DNA of 38,209 nucleotides from an uncultured Erysipelotrichaceae bacterium. GTDB lineage: Bacteria > Bacillota_I > Bacilli_A > RF39 > UBA660. The stretch spans positions 1-38,209 of the forward strand of contig CADAMI010000004.1 in the NCBI GenBank assembly GCA_902788975.1, read 5' to 3'. The notes under the pieces were generated by a model that worked only from the letters and a program-made list of their open reading frames with translations, had not been told where the DNA came from and did not search any database. Made by a program: the position numbers and the translations under genes. Numbering within the stretch: the first letter of the stretch is position 1; each line of letters begins with the position of its first letter. Positions 22,931 through 31,907 of the stretch are shown here, one piece after another.

Positions 22931-24181
22931 TTATTTAATTACAAAAACATCTTTAAATGTATCAGCAATAGCTTTAGTATATTTCTCCATATTATTATCC
23001 ATATTTTCTAAATCATTAGCATTTGTTAAATATGCTAATTCTAACAAATAAGCTTCACTGCCTACATTACTATTGTAATATGGATTAGCTATAATTTTCG
23101 GTTCGTTTCTATTATCAACATAAGCTCCAGTCATTATTCCACCAGTCTCCCTAATCATATAAAAATAGTTTGATTTAGTTGTAATATTATATGCTTTCAT
23201 ATTTTTATTCTCATATTCAGCCAAAGAACTGTCTATATCACTTTGTGTAAATGTTCTTGTATAAATACCATCAAATACTTTATTGATTTTATTAGTTGAA
23301 TAATTTGTGTTAGCAGAAGCAACAATATTACTAGCTAATTTTTTAGCAAAATCATAATTAATATTATCGGCTGTATATAATTCCAATCCATGTACTGATG
23401 TTGCTTGATTACTGTTCATATGGATTGAAAATAAATATTTAGCAAAAACTTCATGATTAATAACCGCTCTACCACTCTTACCATAATCATCTAATACTTC
23501 ATTGTTAGTAAGTTGGCCATCTTCTCTTGTAAGTTTTACTTTAACTCCATATTCTTCTAATTTATTTTTTAAATCATTGGCAATTTTCATCGTATATTCA
23601 GATTCTTTACGACCATTTTTAAGTGCTCCACTATCCATACCACCATGGCCAGGATCAATGACAACATCATAAATCTTCTTGTTATCGTTTTTAGTAACGG
23701 TAAACATTAATGTATGATAATCTTCGTCACTAGTAATTAATATCTTATTACCCCTATTACTAAACGTATAATAAGTTGTTTCCTTATATTCAGTCGTATT
23801 ATTAAGTGTATAATACCTATATATATCATTATCTTTATCATCTTTAGAACTACTTCTTAAAAACAAATAATAAGTTCCAACAGGAATATCTTCTAAATAT
23901 AATCCGTCATTAATATTATCAGACATATTAAATTCGTTATTTAAAGAGTTAATTTTATATTCCAAAAATTCGCCATTATATAAAACTAATTCTAAATTAC
24001 TATCACTTACCAAATTACCATGCATATTTAGATAAGTCCCATAAATAAATAAATTATCAATATTAATAACTTCTTCCTGAACCTTTAGTTTAGGAATTCC
24101 TTTATTAAAATAATTATCATATAAAATGTAACCACCAAACCCAAGTAGCAAAATAAGTAAAACAAATAAAAATTTTTTCAT
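22931..24181 (-). CDS. N-acetylmuramoyl-L-alanine amidase (Amidase_3)
   Basis: A 416-residue secreted or membrane-anchored cell-wall hydrolase cutting the MurNAc-L-Ala bond. An N-terminal signal-anchor (FLFVLLILLLGFGGYILY) is followed by about 140 residues of beta-rich unassigned domain, and the zinc amidase domain from about residue 168: DPGHGGMDSGA and GRKESEYT (zinc His and Glu), SIHMNSN (second His) and LLELAYLTN (catalytic Glu). The catalytic residues all appear intact. The start codon shares one base with the sufB stop, so it is translated by coupling to sufB. A role in division, spore wall or germination is open. Confidence 0.9.
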   Translation of the reverse strand: MKKFLFVLLILLLGFGGYILYDNYFNKGIPKLKVQEEVINIDNLFIYGTYLNMHGNLVSDSNLELVLYNGEFLEYKINSLNNEFNMSDNINDGLYLEDIPVGTYYLFLRSSSKDDKDNDIYRYYTLNNTTEYKETTYYTFSNRGNKILITSDEDYHTLMFTVTKNDNKKIYDVVIDPGHGGMDSGALKNGRKESEYTMKIANDLKNKLEEYGVKVKLTREDGQLTNNEVLDDYGKSGRAVINHEVFAKYLFSIHMNSNQATSVHGLELYTADNINYDFAKKLASNIVASANTNYSTNKINKVFDGIYTRTFTQSDIDSSLAEYENKNMKAYNITTKSNYFYMIRETGGIMTGAYVDNRNEPKIIANPYYNSNVGSEAYLLELAYLTNANDLENMDNNMEKYTKAIADTFKDVFVIK

Positions 24182-25491
24182 TAAAATCCTCCAATCGTCG
24201 TACTTAAAAGTCTATTCAACTCTACTGCATATTCCATTGGTAATTCTTCTCTAAAAGCATTTACAAATCCCAAAACAATTAGTTCCTTTGCTTTGTCTTC
24301 ATCTAGTCCTCTACTCATTAAATAAAATAATTTATCTTCCTCAATTTTAGATACTGTTGCTTCATGTTCCAAATAAGAACTATTATTATCAACAATATTT
24401 GTTGGTATTGTATCGCTTTTAGAATATTTATCTAATATAATAGTATCACATTTTACATTGGCTACTGAATTTTTAGCTTTTTTACTAATCTTAACAGTTC
24501 CCCTATAAGTTGCATTTCCACCATTCGAAGCTATTGATTTGGAAATTATATTACTCTTTGTATATGGTGCTAAATGAATCATTTTAGCACCCGTATCTTG
24601 AATTTGATTTTTTCCAGCTGCAGCTACCGTAACACAGCTACCTCTTGCATATGGACCATTTAATATACAACATGGATATTTCATGTTAGTACCTGCTCCA
24701 ACATTTCCATCAATCCATTCCATTAGTCCGTTCTCTTCAACAATTGCCCTTTTAGTAACTAAATTGTAAACATCAGTTGACCAATTTTGAATTGTGGTAT
24801 ATCTACATTTAGCATTCTTTCCAACAAATATTTCAACGACTGCAGCATGTAAGGCATCTTCGGTATATGTCGGTGCTGTACATCCTTCAATATAATGAAG
24901 CTCACTATTGTCATCGACAATTATTAATGTTCTTTCAAACTGTCCCATATTTTTACTATTAATTCGAAAGTAACTTTGAAGAGGTCTATCTAATTTTGTA
25001 TTTTTAGGAATATATATAAATGTTCCTCCACTCCAAACAGCCCCATTTAAAGCTGTAAATTTATTTTCATTATATTTAACTAACTTATTAAAATATTTCT
25101 TGAACAATTCAGGATATTTCTTTAGGGCACTATCCGTATCCATAAATATAATATTTTTATCTTCTAATTCTTTAATCATATTATGATATATTACTTCACT
25201 ATCATATTGTGCTCCCATTCCGTCTAAATATTTATTTTCAGCGTCGATTACTCCTAAATCTTTAAATTCATTACGAATAGCACAACTAATCTTTTCCCAA
25301 TCATTAGTAAGTTCATTCTCTCTCCTTTTATAATAAGTAATGCCATCATAATCTATATTTAACTTTGGACCAAAATCAGGATTATCCAATTTAGAAAAGC
25401 ATTCAAAAGCATTTAATCTAAATTCACGCATCCAATCTGGCTCATTTTTAATCATTGATATTTCATTTATAACATCTCTAGTTAATTTCAT
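24181..25491 (-). CDS. sufB: Fe-S cluster assembly scaffold SufB
   Basis: A 436-residue SufB-family protein, the scaffold that receives sulfur and iron for Fe-S clusters with SufC and SufD. The family core is clear: NGAVWSGGTFIYIPKN, RTLIIVDDNSELHYIEGCTAP, AAAGKNQIQDTGAKMIHLAP and YLEHEATVSKIEEDKLFYLMSRG. The latter Glu/His-containing motif favours SufB over SufD. In most Firmicutes it ends a sufCDSUB operon; here it has its own promoter and no suf neighbour, and it is coupled instead to an amidase gene. It is relevant to NifJ, which carries several clusters. Confidence 0.92.
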   Translation of the reverse strand: MKLTRDVINEISMIKNEPDWMREFRLNAFECFSKLDNPDFGPKLNIDYDGITYYKRRENELTNDWEKISCAIRNEFKDLGVIDAENKYLDGMGAQYDSEVIYHNMIKELEDKNIIFMDTDSALKKYPELFKKYFNKLVKYNENKFTALNGAVWSGGTFIYIPKNTKLDRPLQSYFRINSKNMGQFERTLIIVDDNSELHYIEGCTAPTYTEDALHAAVVEIFVGKNAKCRYTTIQNWSTDVYNLVTKRAIVEENGLMEWIDGNVGAGTNMKYPCCILNGPYARGSCVTVAAAGKNQIQDTGAKMIHLAPYTKSNIISKSIASNGGNATYRGTVKISKKAKNSVANVKCDTIILDKYSKSDTIPTNIVDNNSSYLEHEATVSKIEEDKLFYLMSRGLDEDKAKELIVLGFVNAFREELPMEYAVELNRLLSTTIGGF

Positions 25492-25515
25492 AATATCGAC
25501 CTCTTGTACACCTAT

Positions 25516-25544
25516 ATTATATCAAAAGAATAAAGTAAAGTAAA
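25516..25544 (-). promoter_or_regulatory. sufB promoter
   Basis: On the minus strand TTTACT (25539-25544), 17 bases, TATAAT (25516-25521), 24 bases before sufB. Confidence 0.6.
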
Positions 25545-25581
25545 AGAAAAATAGACCTATATAAACATTTTATATGGTCTA
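25545..25581 (-). terminator. Terminator of the nusA-infB-truB operon
   Basis: The stem TAGACC/GGTCTA (25552-25557 with 25576-25581) continues, after a one-base bulge, into ATATAA/TTATAT. A U-rich tail follows on the minus strand. The hairpin includes the last codons and stop of truB. Confidence 0.7.
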
Positions 25582-26423
25582 CTTTTATTATCGACATTTT
25601 TATAAAGTGCTATTAAATTTTCATTTTCATCAATTATGAAAGCAAATTCATCATCAAAAAACCTATCAAGTATAACACCATTTTTAATTTTATTAGCCAT
25701 TTTTTCATCTACTTTAATTGTAGGTATATTAGGAAAAGCATCTATAATATTGATTAAAGAAAAACTATTATTAGATATTTCCTCTAAAGTAAAACTATTG
25801 TCAACAGTAAAGTTACCGACCCTAGTTCTAACTAAACTATTCATAACAGCAGGAACATTTAATTTAAGTCCAATATCTCTAACCAAAGATCTTACATAAG
25901 TTCCTTTTCCAACTAAGCATTTTATTTTAAAATATATTTTATTATTATCATAAATAATATCATTAACAATACTTATATCTTTAATTTCAACTTCCTTTTT
26001 AGGAAGTTCAACTGGTATATTATTTCTAGCATATTCATATAATTTTTTTCCGTTAACTTTGACCGCTGAATATTTTGGGACTTCTTGATTATACTTCCCT
26101 TTAAATGAATTAATTGCGTTTACAATAGCCTTCTTATCTATATAAACATCTTGTTCTTTTATAATTGTTGAATTTTTATCCATATCCAAAGTATCCGTTT
26201 CTATTCCTAATATAACTTCAGCTATGTATTCCTTATTATGATCTGTCATTAATTCAGCCATCTTTAGCGCTTTTCCAACACATAAAACTAGTACACCACT
26301 AGCATTAGGATCTAATGTACCAGTGTGCCCTACTTTTTTCGTATGTAACTCCTTGCAAACTAAGTTAACTATATCTCTACTTGTGTATCCTAAAGGTTTA
26401 TTAACAACTAAAAAGCCATTCAT
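25557..26423 (-). CDS. truB: tRNA pseudouridine(55) synthase
   Basis: A 288-residue TruB that isomerises U55 in the T-loop of tRNAs. The start NGFLVVNKPLGYTSRDIV and motif VGHTGTLDPNASGVLVL with catalytic Asp38 are diagnostic. The C-terminal part is the short PUA-like end. It overlaps nrnA by four bases (ATGA) and is the last gene of the operon. Confidence 0.96.
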   Translation of the reverse strand: MNGFLVVNKPLGYTSRDIVNLVCKELHTKKVGHTGTLDPNASGVLVLCVGKALKMAELMTDHNKEYIAEVILGIETDTLDMDKNSTIIKEQDVYIDKKAIVNAINSFKGKYNQEVPKYSAVKVNGKKLYEYARNNIPVELPKKEVEIKDISIVNDIIYDNNKIYFKIKCLVGKGTYVRSLVRDIGLKLNVPAVMNSLVRTRVGNFTVDNSFTLEEISNNSFSLINIIDAFPNIPTIKVDEKMANKIKNGVILDRFFDDEFAFIIDENENLIALYKNVDNKSRPYKMFI

Positions 26424-27364
26424 TGCTTGTCTAATTCCTCTTTAATAGCGTTAATTAAATTATTTTTTGTCTCTTTAAAATTAGCAGTTAATTTTATACC
26501 AGCTGCCATTTTATGGCCGCCACCACCAAATTTTTTAGCAATTTCATTAACATTAACTAACCCGTTGGAACGAAGTGATATACGATAACAGTCAGAACAT
26601 TCTCTCATAAATATGGATACTTCAACACCACCGATGTTTCTTCCTAAATCAACTAACCCTTCATGGTCTCCCATCTTTGCCCCAACATTAGCCATATCTT
26701 CTTCAGAAATATAAGAAAATGCTATTTTACCATCATGTAATATTTCCAATCTATCTAAAGTCATTTTCATTAGTAAATATTGTGACATTGATTTTTTAGA
26801 TAACACTAAATAATAAATTTTATGTATATCAACAATATCTGTTAATTCGGATGCCATTAAAAATGTATTTTTATCGGTATTGTTATTTCTAAATCCAGAA
26901 GTATCAGTAAGCATTCCTACTGCTAAAGCTTCCCCTATCTTCTCTGTAATATCAATACCCCATTCCTTAAATAAATAGTATAATACTTGACAACAAGAAG
27001 AAGTATCACCTTCAACATAATTTACATCACCAAATTCTTGATTTGATAAATGATGATCAATTATAATGCTCTTTTTACAACTATCAAATTCATTATTAGT
27101 TTGTCCAATACGTTCTTTATTAGCACAATCTAGAACAATTGCTAAATCATATTCATTATCGCTTTTAGTAATAACTTTTTCAATTGAATTTAAAAATAAG
27201 AAAGTCTCAGGCATTTCTGGAACTACAACATCAACTTTCTTATTTATATTAATTAACATATGATACATTCCCATTAAAGAACCAATTGCATCACCATCAG
27301 GACTTTCATGAGTCAATAGTAGTATAGAATTGCTAGAAATTATCTCATCATAAATATTACTCAT
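26420..27364 (-). CDS. nrnA: DHH-family oligoribonuclease/pAp phosphatase
   Basis: A 314-residue NrnA-like protein that degrades nanoRNAs and dephosphorylates 3',5'-pAp. DHH motifs are visible: LLTHESPDGDAIGS, VLDCANKERIG, IIDHHLSN and TDTSGFR, with the DHHA1 motif FGGGGHKMAAG near the end. ATG 27364 is used; the longer reading starts at an unsupported TTG. It overlaps rbfA by eight bases. Insertion of nrnA between rbfA and truB is common in clostridia-like genomes. Confidence 0.93.
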   Translation of the reverse strand: MSNIYDEIISSNSILLLTHESPDGDAIGSLMGMYHMLININKKVDVVVPEMPETFLFLNSIEKVITKSDNEYDLAIVLDCANKERIGQTNNEFDSCKKSIIIDHHLSNQEFGDVNYVEGDTSSCCQVLYYLFKEWGIDITEKIGEALAVGMLTDTSGFRNNNTDKNTFLMASELTDIVDIHKIYYLVLSKKSMSQYLLMKMTLDRLEILHDGKIAFSYISEEDMANVGAKMGDHEGLVDLGRNIGGVEVSIFMRECSDCYRISLRSNGLVNVNEIAKKFGGGGHKMAAGIKLTANFKETKNNLINAIKEELDKQ

Positions 27365-27695
27365 GCTTGTTAATCCTTTCAATTATATCTTCAATTTTTT
27401 TACCATATTCGATAGATTCATCATAGACAAATGATATTTCAGGCATTTTACGAATATCTACTTTCTCACATAATTTACTTCTAATAAAACCACTTGCTTT
27501 ATTTAGAGCAACTAATACTTTTTTTCTATCATTGTCCATAGTGGTAAAATAAATCTTAGCAAAAGATAAATCATTTGTAATTTTAGCATCCGTAATTGTT
27601 ACCATTTTTACATCATTATCTTTAACTTCATCATGAATTATTTCACTAATTTTTTCTACAAAAGCATTGTTTAGCCTGTCAATCTTAATGCTCAT
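27357..27695 (-). CDS. rbfA: 30S ribosome-binding factor A
   Basis: A 112-residue RbfA, a KH-type protein for late 16S rRNA maturation and cold adaptation. The family pattern is seen at IDRLNNAFVEKISEIIHDEV, SFAKIYFTTMDNDR, SGFIRSKLCEKVDIRKMPEISFVYDES. GGGGG lies before the ATG. Cotranscribed with infB and nrnA. Confidence 0.93.
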   Translation of the reverse strand: MSIKIDRLNNAFVEKISEIIHDEVKDNDVKMVTITDAKITNDLSFAKIYFTTMDNDRKKVLVALNKASGFIRSKLCEKVDIRKMPEISFVYDESIEYGKKIEDIIERINKHE

Positions 27696-27706
27696 AGGTA
27701 TTCCCC

Positions 27707-28033
27707 CTATCTACTCCTATGTATATCGTTTTGAACATTATTTTTAGCCACGCCAATTCTTAATTTAAAAATTTCTAGCCCCTTTTTATATCCAGCTTTA
27801 AAATTTCTATGCTCTTTTTTAGGAATCATTTTACCATTTTCTTCGACTAATTCAGTTTCTCCATCAATTGAACCACCGGCTGCCCCCAAACTATAACCAT
27901 CATGGTATAATTGATCATATCTTCTTGCCTTGTCCATTGTCTTTAAAGTTCTTTCTCTTCCAGCATCATATTCATCGTGATATATTTTTGCTTTTCTAGC
28001 TAAATTAATCATTTCTTCTCTAGAATCTTTCAT
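27707..28033 (-). CDS. Unknown small protein in the infB-rbfA interval
   Basis: A 108-residue basic, charged protein (KDSREEMINLARKAKIYHDE, RYDQLYHDGYSLGAAGGSID, FKAGYKKGLEIFKLRIGVAK). It is mostly helical with a Gly-rich centre and has no signal peptide or membrane segment. It starts one base after the infB stop codon and ends 11 bases before rbfA, so it belongs to the operon. Bacillus has ylxP (DUF503) in this slot; this sequence is not ylxP. The operon context suggests an RNA- or ribosome-linked function, but there is no direct evidence. Confidence 0.7.
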   Translation of the reverse strand: MKDSREEMINLARKAKIYHDEYDAGRERTLKTMDKARRYDQLYHDGYSLGAAGGSIDGETELVEENGKMIPKKEHRNFKAGYKKGLEIFKLRIGVAKNNVQNDIHRSR

Positions 28034-28034
28034 A

Positions 28035-30173
28035 TTATCTCTTTACCTCCACTATTTCATATGCCTCAATAATATCTCCTTCTTTTATATCATTGAAGTT
28101 TTCAATTGTAATACCACATTCAAGTCCTTGTTTTACTTCTTTGACTTGATCTTTTTCACGAGCAATTGAATTGATATTACCATCATATATTACAACACCA
28201 TCACGTATAACTCTTGCCTTGGCATCTCTTCTAACGATACCATCAGTTATATATGAACCGGCAATTGTTCCCACTTTCGAAAATTTAAATAATTTTCGAA
28301 CTTCAGCTTGACCTAACACTTTTTCTTCATATTCAGGGTCAAGTTTGCCTTTCATAGCTGCTTCCATTTCTTCAACTACTTTATAAATAATATTATAAAG
28401 CCTAATATCGACACCTTTTTCTTTTGCATATTCCACAATTTTATTATTTGGTCTAATATTAAATCCAATAATTAATGCATTTGATGCTGCCGCTAGAACA
28501 ACATCGCTTTCGCTAATTGCTCCAATACTGCTTCTTATAACATTAATCTTTATACCTTCAACATCAAGTTTAAGTAAAGAATTCTTAACAGCTTCTTCGC
28601 TACCCTTAACATCAGCTTTTAATATAACATTTATTTCTTTCTCTCCAGCTTCAATTCTACCAAACAAATCATCTAAAGAAACTGAAGTATTAGTATTTAA
28701 ACTTTTCTTTCTAGCCGCAATAATTCTTTGCTCAGAAATAGCTTTTGCTTTTTTTTCATTCTCAAAAGCCATAAATTTATCTCCAGCACTAGGGCTTTCA
28801 CTTATACCAGTAATTGATACCGGCATCGATGGACTAGCTGAAGTTAAGTTTTCACCCTTATCATTTTTTAAAGTTCTAATTTTACCAGCATAGTTACCAA
28901 CAACTACCGCATCCCCAAGTCTTAAAGTACCATTTTGAATTAGCACAGTACTAACAACACCTAAAGCTTTATCCATCTTTGATTCTATAACCGTACCAGA
29001 TGCATATCTATTAGGATTAGCTTTTAATTCTTGCATATCAGCAATTAATAATAAATTGTCTAATAATTCCGGAATACCTTCCCCAGTTTTTGCTGATATA
29101 TTTACAAATAAAGTGTCTCCACCCCAAACATCTGGAGTAATACCATTTTGACTCATTTCTGTCATTACTCTATCCGGGTTAGCATTTGGTTTATCGATTT
29201 TATTTACTGCCACCACTATTGGCACACCAGCCGCTTTAGCATGATCTATTGCCTCTTTAGTTTGTGGCATAACACCATCATCTGCTGCAACAATAATTAT
29301 AACAATATCAGTTACACTTGCTCCTCTAGCACGCATTTCAGTAAATGCTGCATGACCTGGAGTATCAATAAATGTAATAGGTCTGTTGTTGTATACAATT
29401 TGATAAGCCCCGATATGTTGTGTAATTCCACCAGCTTCGCCTTCAGCAACATTTGTCTTTCTAATTGTATCAAGTAACGTAGTTTTACCATGATCTACGT
29501 GTCCCATTATCGTAATTACTGGAGGTCTAGGTACTAAATCTTTTTCATCGTCAATAATTTCTAATTCTTCAAAATTAGTTTCATCCCTAGTTGTATCTTT
29601 CTTTAATGTTTTTCCAAAATCAAGTGCTAATATTTCAGCTGTTTCAAAATCAATCGGAGCATTCAAATTCATTATTTTTCCTAGCCCCATTAATTTTTTA
29701 ATAACTTCAGCTACATTCTTATTTAATACATTAGCAAAGTCAGATACATTCATTCCTTCAGTATATAAAACAATTGAATCATCATCGGTACTTACATTAG
29801 ATTGTAATTTTTCTTTATGCTTGTACATTTCTTTCTTTTGCTTTGCAAAATCATCATTTTTTTTGCTTTCACGATTATCCTTTTTATTTTTTAATAGCTT
29901 CTTATTATTTTTACCTGTAGTCTTAATTTCAACTTCACTAAGCTCATCTTCATAAGAATCTTCAAATTCTTCCTCTTCAAAAGACTGAATTTCTTTCTCT
30001 TCCTGTATATCTTCGCCTAAAATACTTTCTATTTCATTGTCTAATAAGATAATATCATCATCGCTTAACATATCATCTTCCTGGTTAGCATTAATATTTA
30101 ATTTTTTACATAATTCAAAAATGTATTCAACACTTTTATCAACATCATTTGCGTATTCAGATACACTCATCAT
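28035..30173 (-). CDS. infB: Translation initiation factor IF-2
   Basis: A 712-residue IF-2, the GTPase placing initiator tRNA on the 30S subunit. An N-terminal IF2_N fold (SVSEYANDVDKSVEYIFELC) and a charged linker precede a second IF2_N (MNVSDFANVLNKNVAEVIKKL), then the G domain: GHVDHGKTT (residues 224-232), DTPGHAAFTEMRARG, NKIDKP and SAKTGEGIPE. Domains II-IV follow to the end. GGGAGG precedes the ATG pair. Length is typical for low-GC Gram-positives. Confidence 0.98.
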   Translation of the reverse strand: MMSVSEYANDVDKSVEYIFELCKKLNINANQEDDMLSDDDIILLDNEIESILGEDIQEEKEIQSFEEEEFEDSYEDELSEVEIKTTGKNNKKLLKNKKDNRESKKNDDFAKQKKEMYKHKEKLQSNVSTDDDSIVLYTEGMNVSDFANVLNKNVAEVIKKLMGLGKIMNLNAPIDFETAEILALDFGKTLKKDTTRDETNFEELEIIDDEKDLVPRPPVITIMGHVDHGKTTLLDTIRKTNVAEGEAGGITQHIGAYQIVYNNRPITFIDTPGHAAFTEMRARGASVTDIVIIIVAADDGVMPQTKEAIDHAKAAGVPIVVAVNKIDKPNANPDRVMTEMSQNGITPDVWGGDTLFVNISAKTGEGIPELLDNLLLIADMQELKANPNRYASGTVIESKMDKALGVVSTVLIQNGTLRLGDAVVVGNYAGKIRTLKNDKGENLTSASPSMPVSITGISESPSAGDKFMAFENEKKAKAISEQRIIAARKKSLNTNTSVSLDDLFGRIEAGEKEINVILKADVKGSEEAVKNSLLKLDVEGIKINVIRSSIGAISESDVVLAAASNALIIGFNIRPNNKIVEYAKEKGVDIRLYNIIYKVVEEMEAAMKGKLDPEYEEKVLGQAEVRKLFKFSKVGTIAGSYITDGIVRRDAKARVIRDGVVIYDGNINSIAREKDQVKEVKQGLECGITIENFNDIKEGDIIEAYEIVEVKR

Positions 30174-30193
30174 ACTTATCGCCTCCCATTTAT

Positions 30194-30457
30194 TTATTTA
30201 TTTATTATTTTACTGATTTCTTCATATACCTGATCTGATATAACAACTTCAAGCATTTTTTCAAGTATCTTACTTTTTTTAGCTTTTTCTAAAACGGTTA
30301 TATCTTTTTTAATATATGCTCCTTTTCCATTTAGTTTTCCTGTTTCATCTGCAAGGACTTTTCCTTCAGGAGTTCTAACAATTCTAAGAAGTTCATTTTT
30401 AGGTAATTTTTCTCTTGTTACCACACAACTTCTCATTGGAATTTTTCTATTCTTCAT
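30194..30457 (-). CDS. ylxR: YlxR/RnpM-family RNA-binding protein
   Basis: An 87-residue YlxR protein: KIPMRSCVVTREKLPKNELLRIVR and GKLNGKGAYIKKD are the family signature. Its start codon (ATG 30457) lies within the end of nusA (11-base overlap) with GGAG upstream; a TTG one codon earlier is less likely. It is reported in Bacillus to bind RNase P RNA. The ylxQ (L7Ae-like) gene that usually follows is absent; infB begins 20 bases later. Confidence 0.93.
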   Translation of the reverse strand: MKNRKIPMRSCVVTREKLPKNELLRIVRTPEGKVLADETGKLNGKGAYIKKDITVLEKAKKSKILEKMLEVVISDQVYEEISKIINK

Positions 30458-31544
30458 CAAGTTCTCCAGCCTTTTTAATTGTTATTTTATATCTAGTAAG
30501 TCTTGATGCTAATTTAACATTTTGTCCTTTTTTACCAATTGCTAAAGAAGAATTTTCCTCATTAACAATAGCTAATGCTTCTTTTGCTTTTTCATCAACA
30601 ATTCTAACTTCAACATCCTTAGCTGGACTCAAAGCATTTTGAATGAATTTAACCGGATCTTTATCATATAAAATGACATCAATTTTTTCACCATTAAGTT
30701 GACTTAGTACACGATTTATTCTTGATCCCTTTTCACCAATAATAGCTCCTACTGGATCAACTTTGTCATATTCACTATATACGGCAATTTTACTTCTGTT
30801 TCCAGCATCTCTAGCTACTGAATATAAAATAACTGTACCATCACTAAGTTCAGGGATTTCATTTTCTAAAAGCCTCTTAACAAATCCATAATGACTTCTT
30901 GATAATAAGATAAATATTCCTTTAGTACCCATTTCGACTTTAGAAACATATACCTTAATAGATGAACCCATTTCAAGTTTCTCTCCAGGAATAATCTCAT
31001 CCTTTGGTAAAACTCCATGTGCTCTTCCTAAATCTACATAATAATTCTTTGAATCTTCTCTCGATAAAGTACCAATCAAAATTTCATCTTGCTTGTCTCC
31101 AAATTCTTGATTAACAAGCTCTTTTTCAGCTTCTTTAACTTTTTGAACAATAATCTGTTTAGCTGATAATACTGCTACTCTACCAAATTCTGAAGGATCA
31201 ATTTTAACCTCTGTATCAATTGTCTCTCCAACTTGAATGTCATCGACAATTTTTCTTGCATCTTCTAGCTTAATTTGTGTATTTTCATCAAATACCGGAA
31301 CAATTTCTTCTCCTTCTTCGTTAATGATTGGTTCTTCACTAACTACTGTTTTATAAGTAAATAATCTTATTTGACCTGTTTCTTGATTAACTGTTGCTTT
31401 TACGTTTGGCATTCCTGTATTTTTCTTGTAAGCATTAGCCATAGCAGCTTCCATCGCATCAATAACTATTTGCTTATTAATACCTTTTTCAGCTACAAGT
31501 GCATCTAATGCTTTAATAAAATCTTTTGCTTGTTTACTATTCAC
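30447..31544 (-). CDS. nusA: Transcription termination/antitermination factor NusA
   Basis: A 365-residue NusA that binds RNA polymerase and modulates pausing and termination. The start is the GTG at 31544, with AAGGTG six bases before it; an upstream ATG adds ten Lys-rich residues inside rimP and has no ribosome site. The order is: N-terminal domain (FIKALDALVAEKGINKQIVI), S1 domain (IGTLSREDSKNYYVDLGRAHGVLP), KH1 (VDPVGAIIGEKGSRI) and KH2 (NEENSSLAIGKKGQNVKLAS). There is no C-terminal acidic extension, as usual in Firmicutes. It overlaps rimP by eight bases. Confidence 0.96.
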   Translation of the reverse strand: MNSKQAKDFIKALDALVAEKGINKQIVIDAMEAAMANAYKKNTGMPNVKATVNQETGQIRLFTYKTVVSEEPIINEEGEEIVPVFDENTQIKLEDARKIVDDIQVGETIDTEVKIDPSEFGRVAVLSAKQIIVQKVKEAEKELVNQEFGDKQDEILIGTLSREDSKNYYVDLGRAHGVLPKDEIIPGEKLEMGSSIKVYVSKVEMGTKGIFILLSRSHYGFVKRLLENEIPELSDGTVILYSVARDAGNRSKIAVYSEYDKVDPVGAIIGEKGSRINRVLSQLNGEKIDVILYDKDPVKFIQNALSPAKDVEVRIVDEKAKEALAIVNEENSSLAIGKKGQNVKLASRLTRYKITIKKAGELDEE

Positions 31545-31791
31545 TTTCTTCACCTTTTTCTTTTGTACTAACATCTAGTATATAACTATCATTAATAAAA
31601 TCTGCTTTATCTAATAGTGGATTAATAATGTTAGTCACTTCAACACATGTATCAATATCAATAGCTTCATCTCGATCAATTACAATTCTTAAGAAATAGT
31701 TGCTTCCTTCTTTTTCATAGATAATACTATCAATTTTGATTCCCATTTTGTTAACTTCATCTTCAATTAACTTTCTAACTTTTTCTTCCAT
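31537..31791 (-). CDS. rimP: Short RimP-like ribosome maturation protein (N-terminal domain only)
   Basis: An 84-residue protein in the rimP position. It matches the RimP N-terminal domain (VRKLIEDEVNKMGIKIDSII, LRIVIDRDEAIDIDTCVEVTNIINPLLD), including DSYILDVSTK, where the family has LEVSSPG. Normal RimP is about 150 residues with a C-terminal SH3-like domain; here it stops right after the N-terminal domain, and nusA starts inside its last codons. There is no obvious frameshifted remainder, since nusA takes the space. It heads the operon with its own promoter. Confidence 0.85.
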   Translation of the reverse strand: MEEKVRKLIEDEVNKMGIKIDSIIYEKEGSNYFLRIVIDRDEAIDIDTCVEVTNIINPLLDKADFINDSYILDVSTKEKGEESE

Positions 31792-31816
31792 ATTACCTCC
31801 TTATAAGTCAACAATA

Positions 31817-31840
31817 AAGAGTGGATTTTTGCCCACTCTT
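31817..31840 (-). promoter_or_regulatory. Leader hairpin of the rimP-nusA operon
   Basis: A perfect 8-bp stem AAGAGTGG (31817-31824) / CCACTCTT (31833-31840) lies between the promoter and the rimP start and is followed on the minus strand by a short U-rich stretch. It may be a NusA-sensitive attenuator or a terminator for the transporter genes upstream. Confidence 0.5.
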
Positions 31841-31857
31841 CGTCCTGATATACCTAA

Positions 31858-31886
31858 ATTATATCATATAAAATATGGAAAAACAA
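31858..31886 (-). promoter_or_regulatory. Promoter of the rimP-nusA-infB-truB operon
   Basis: On the minus strand TTGTTT (31881-31886), 17 bases, TATAAT (31858-31863). Transcription would start about 60 bases before rimP and include the leader hairpin. Confidence 0.65.
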
Positions 31887-31907
31887 CCCTTTTTATATAA
31901 TAAATTT

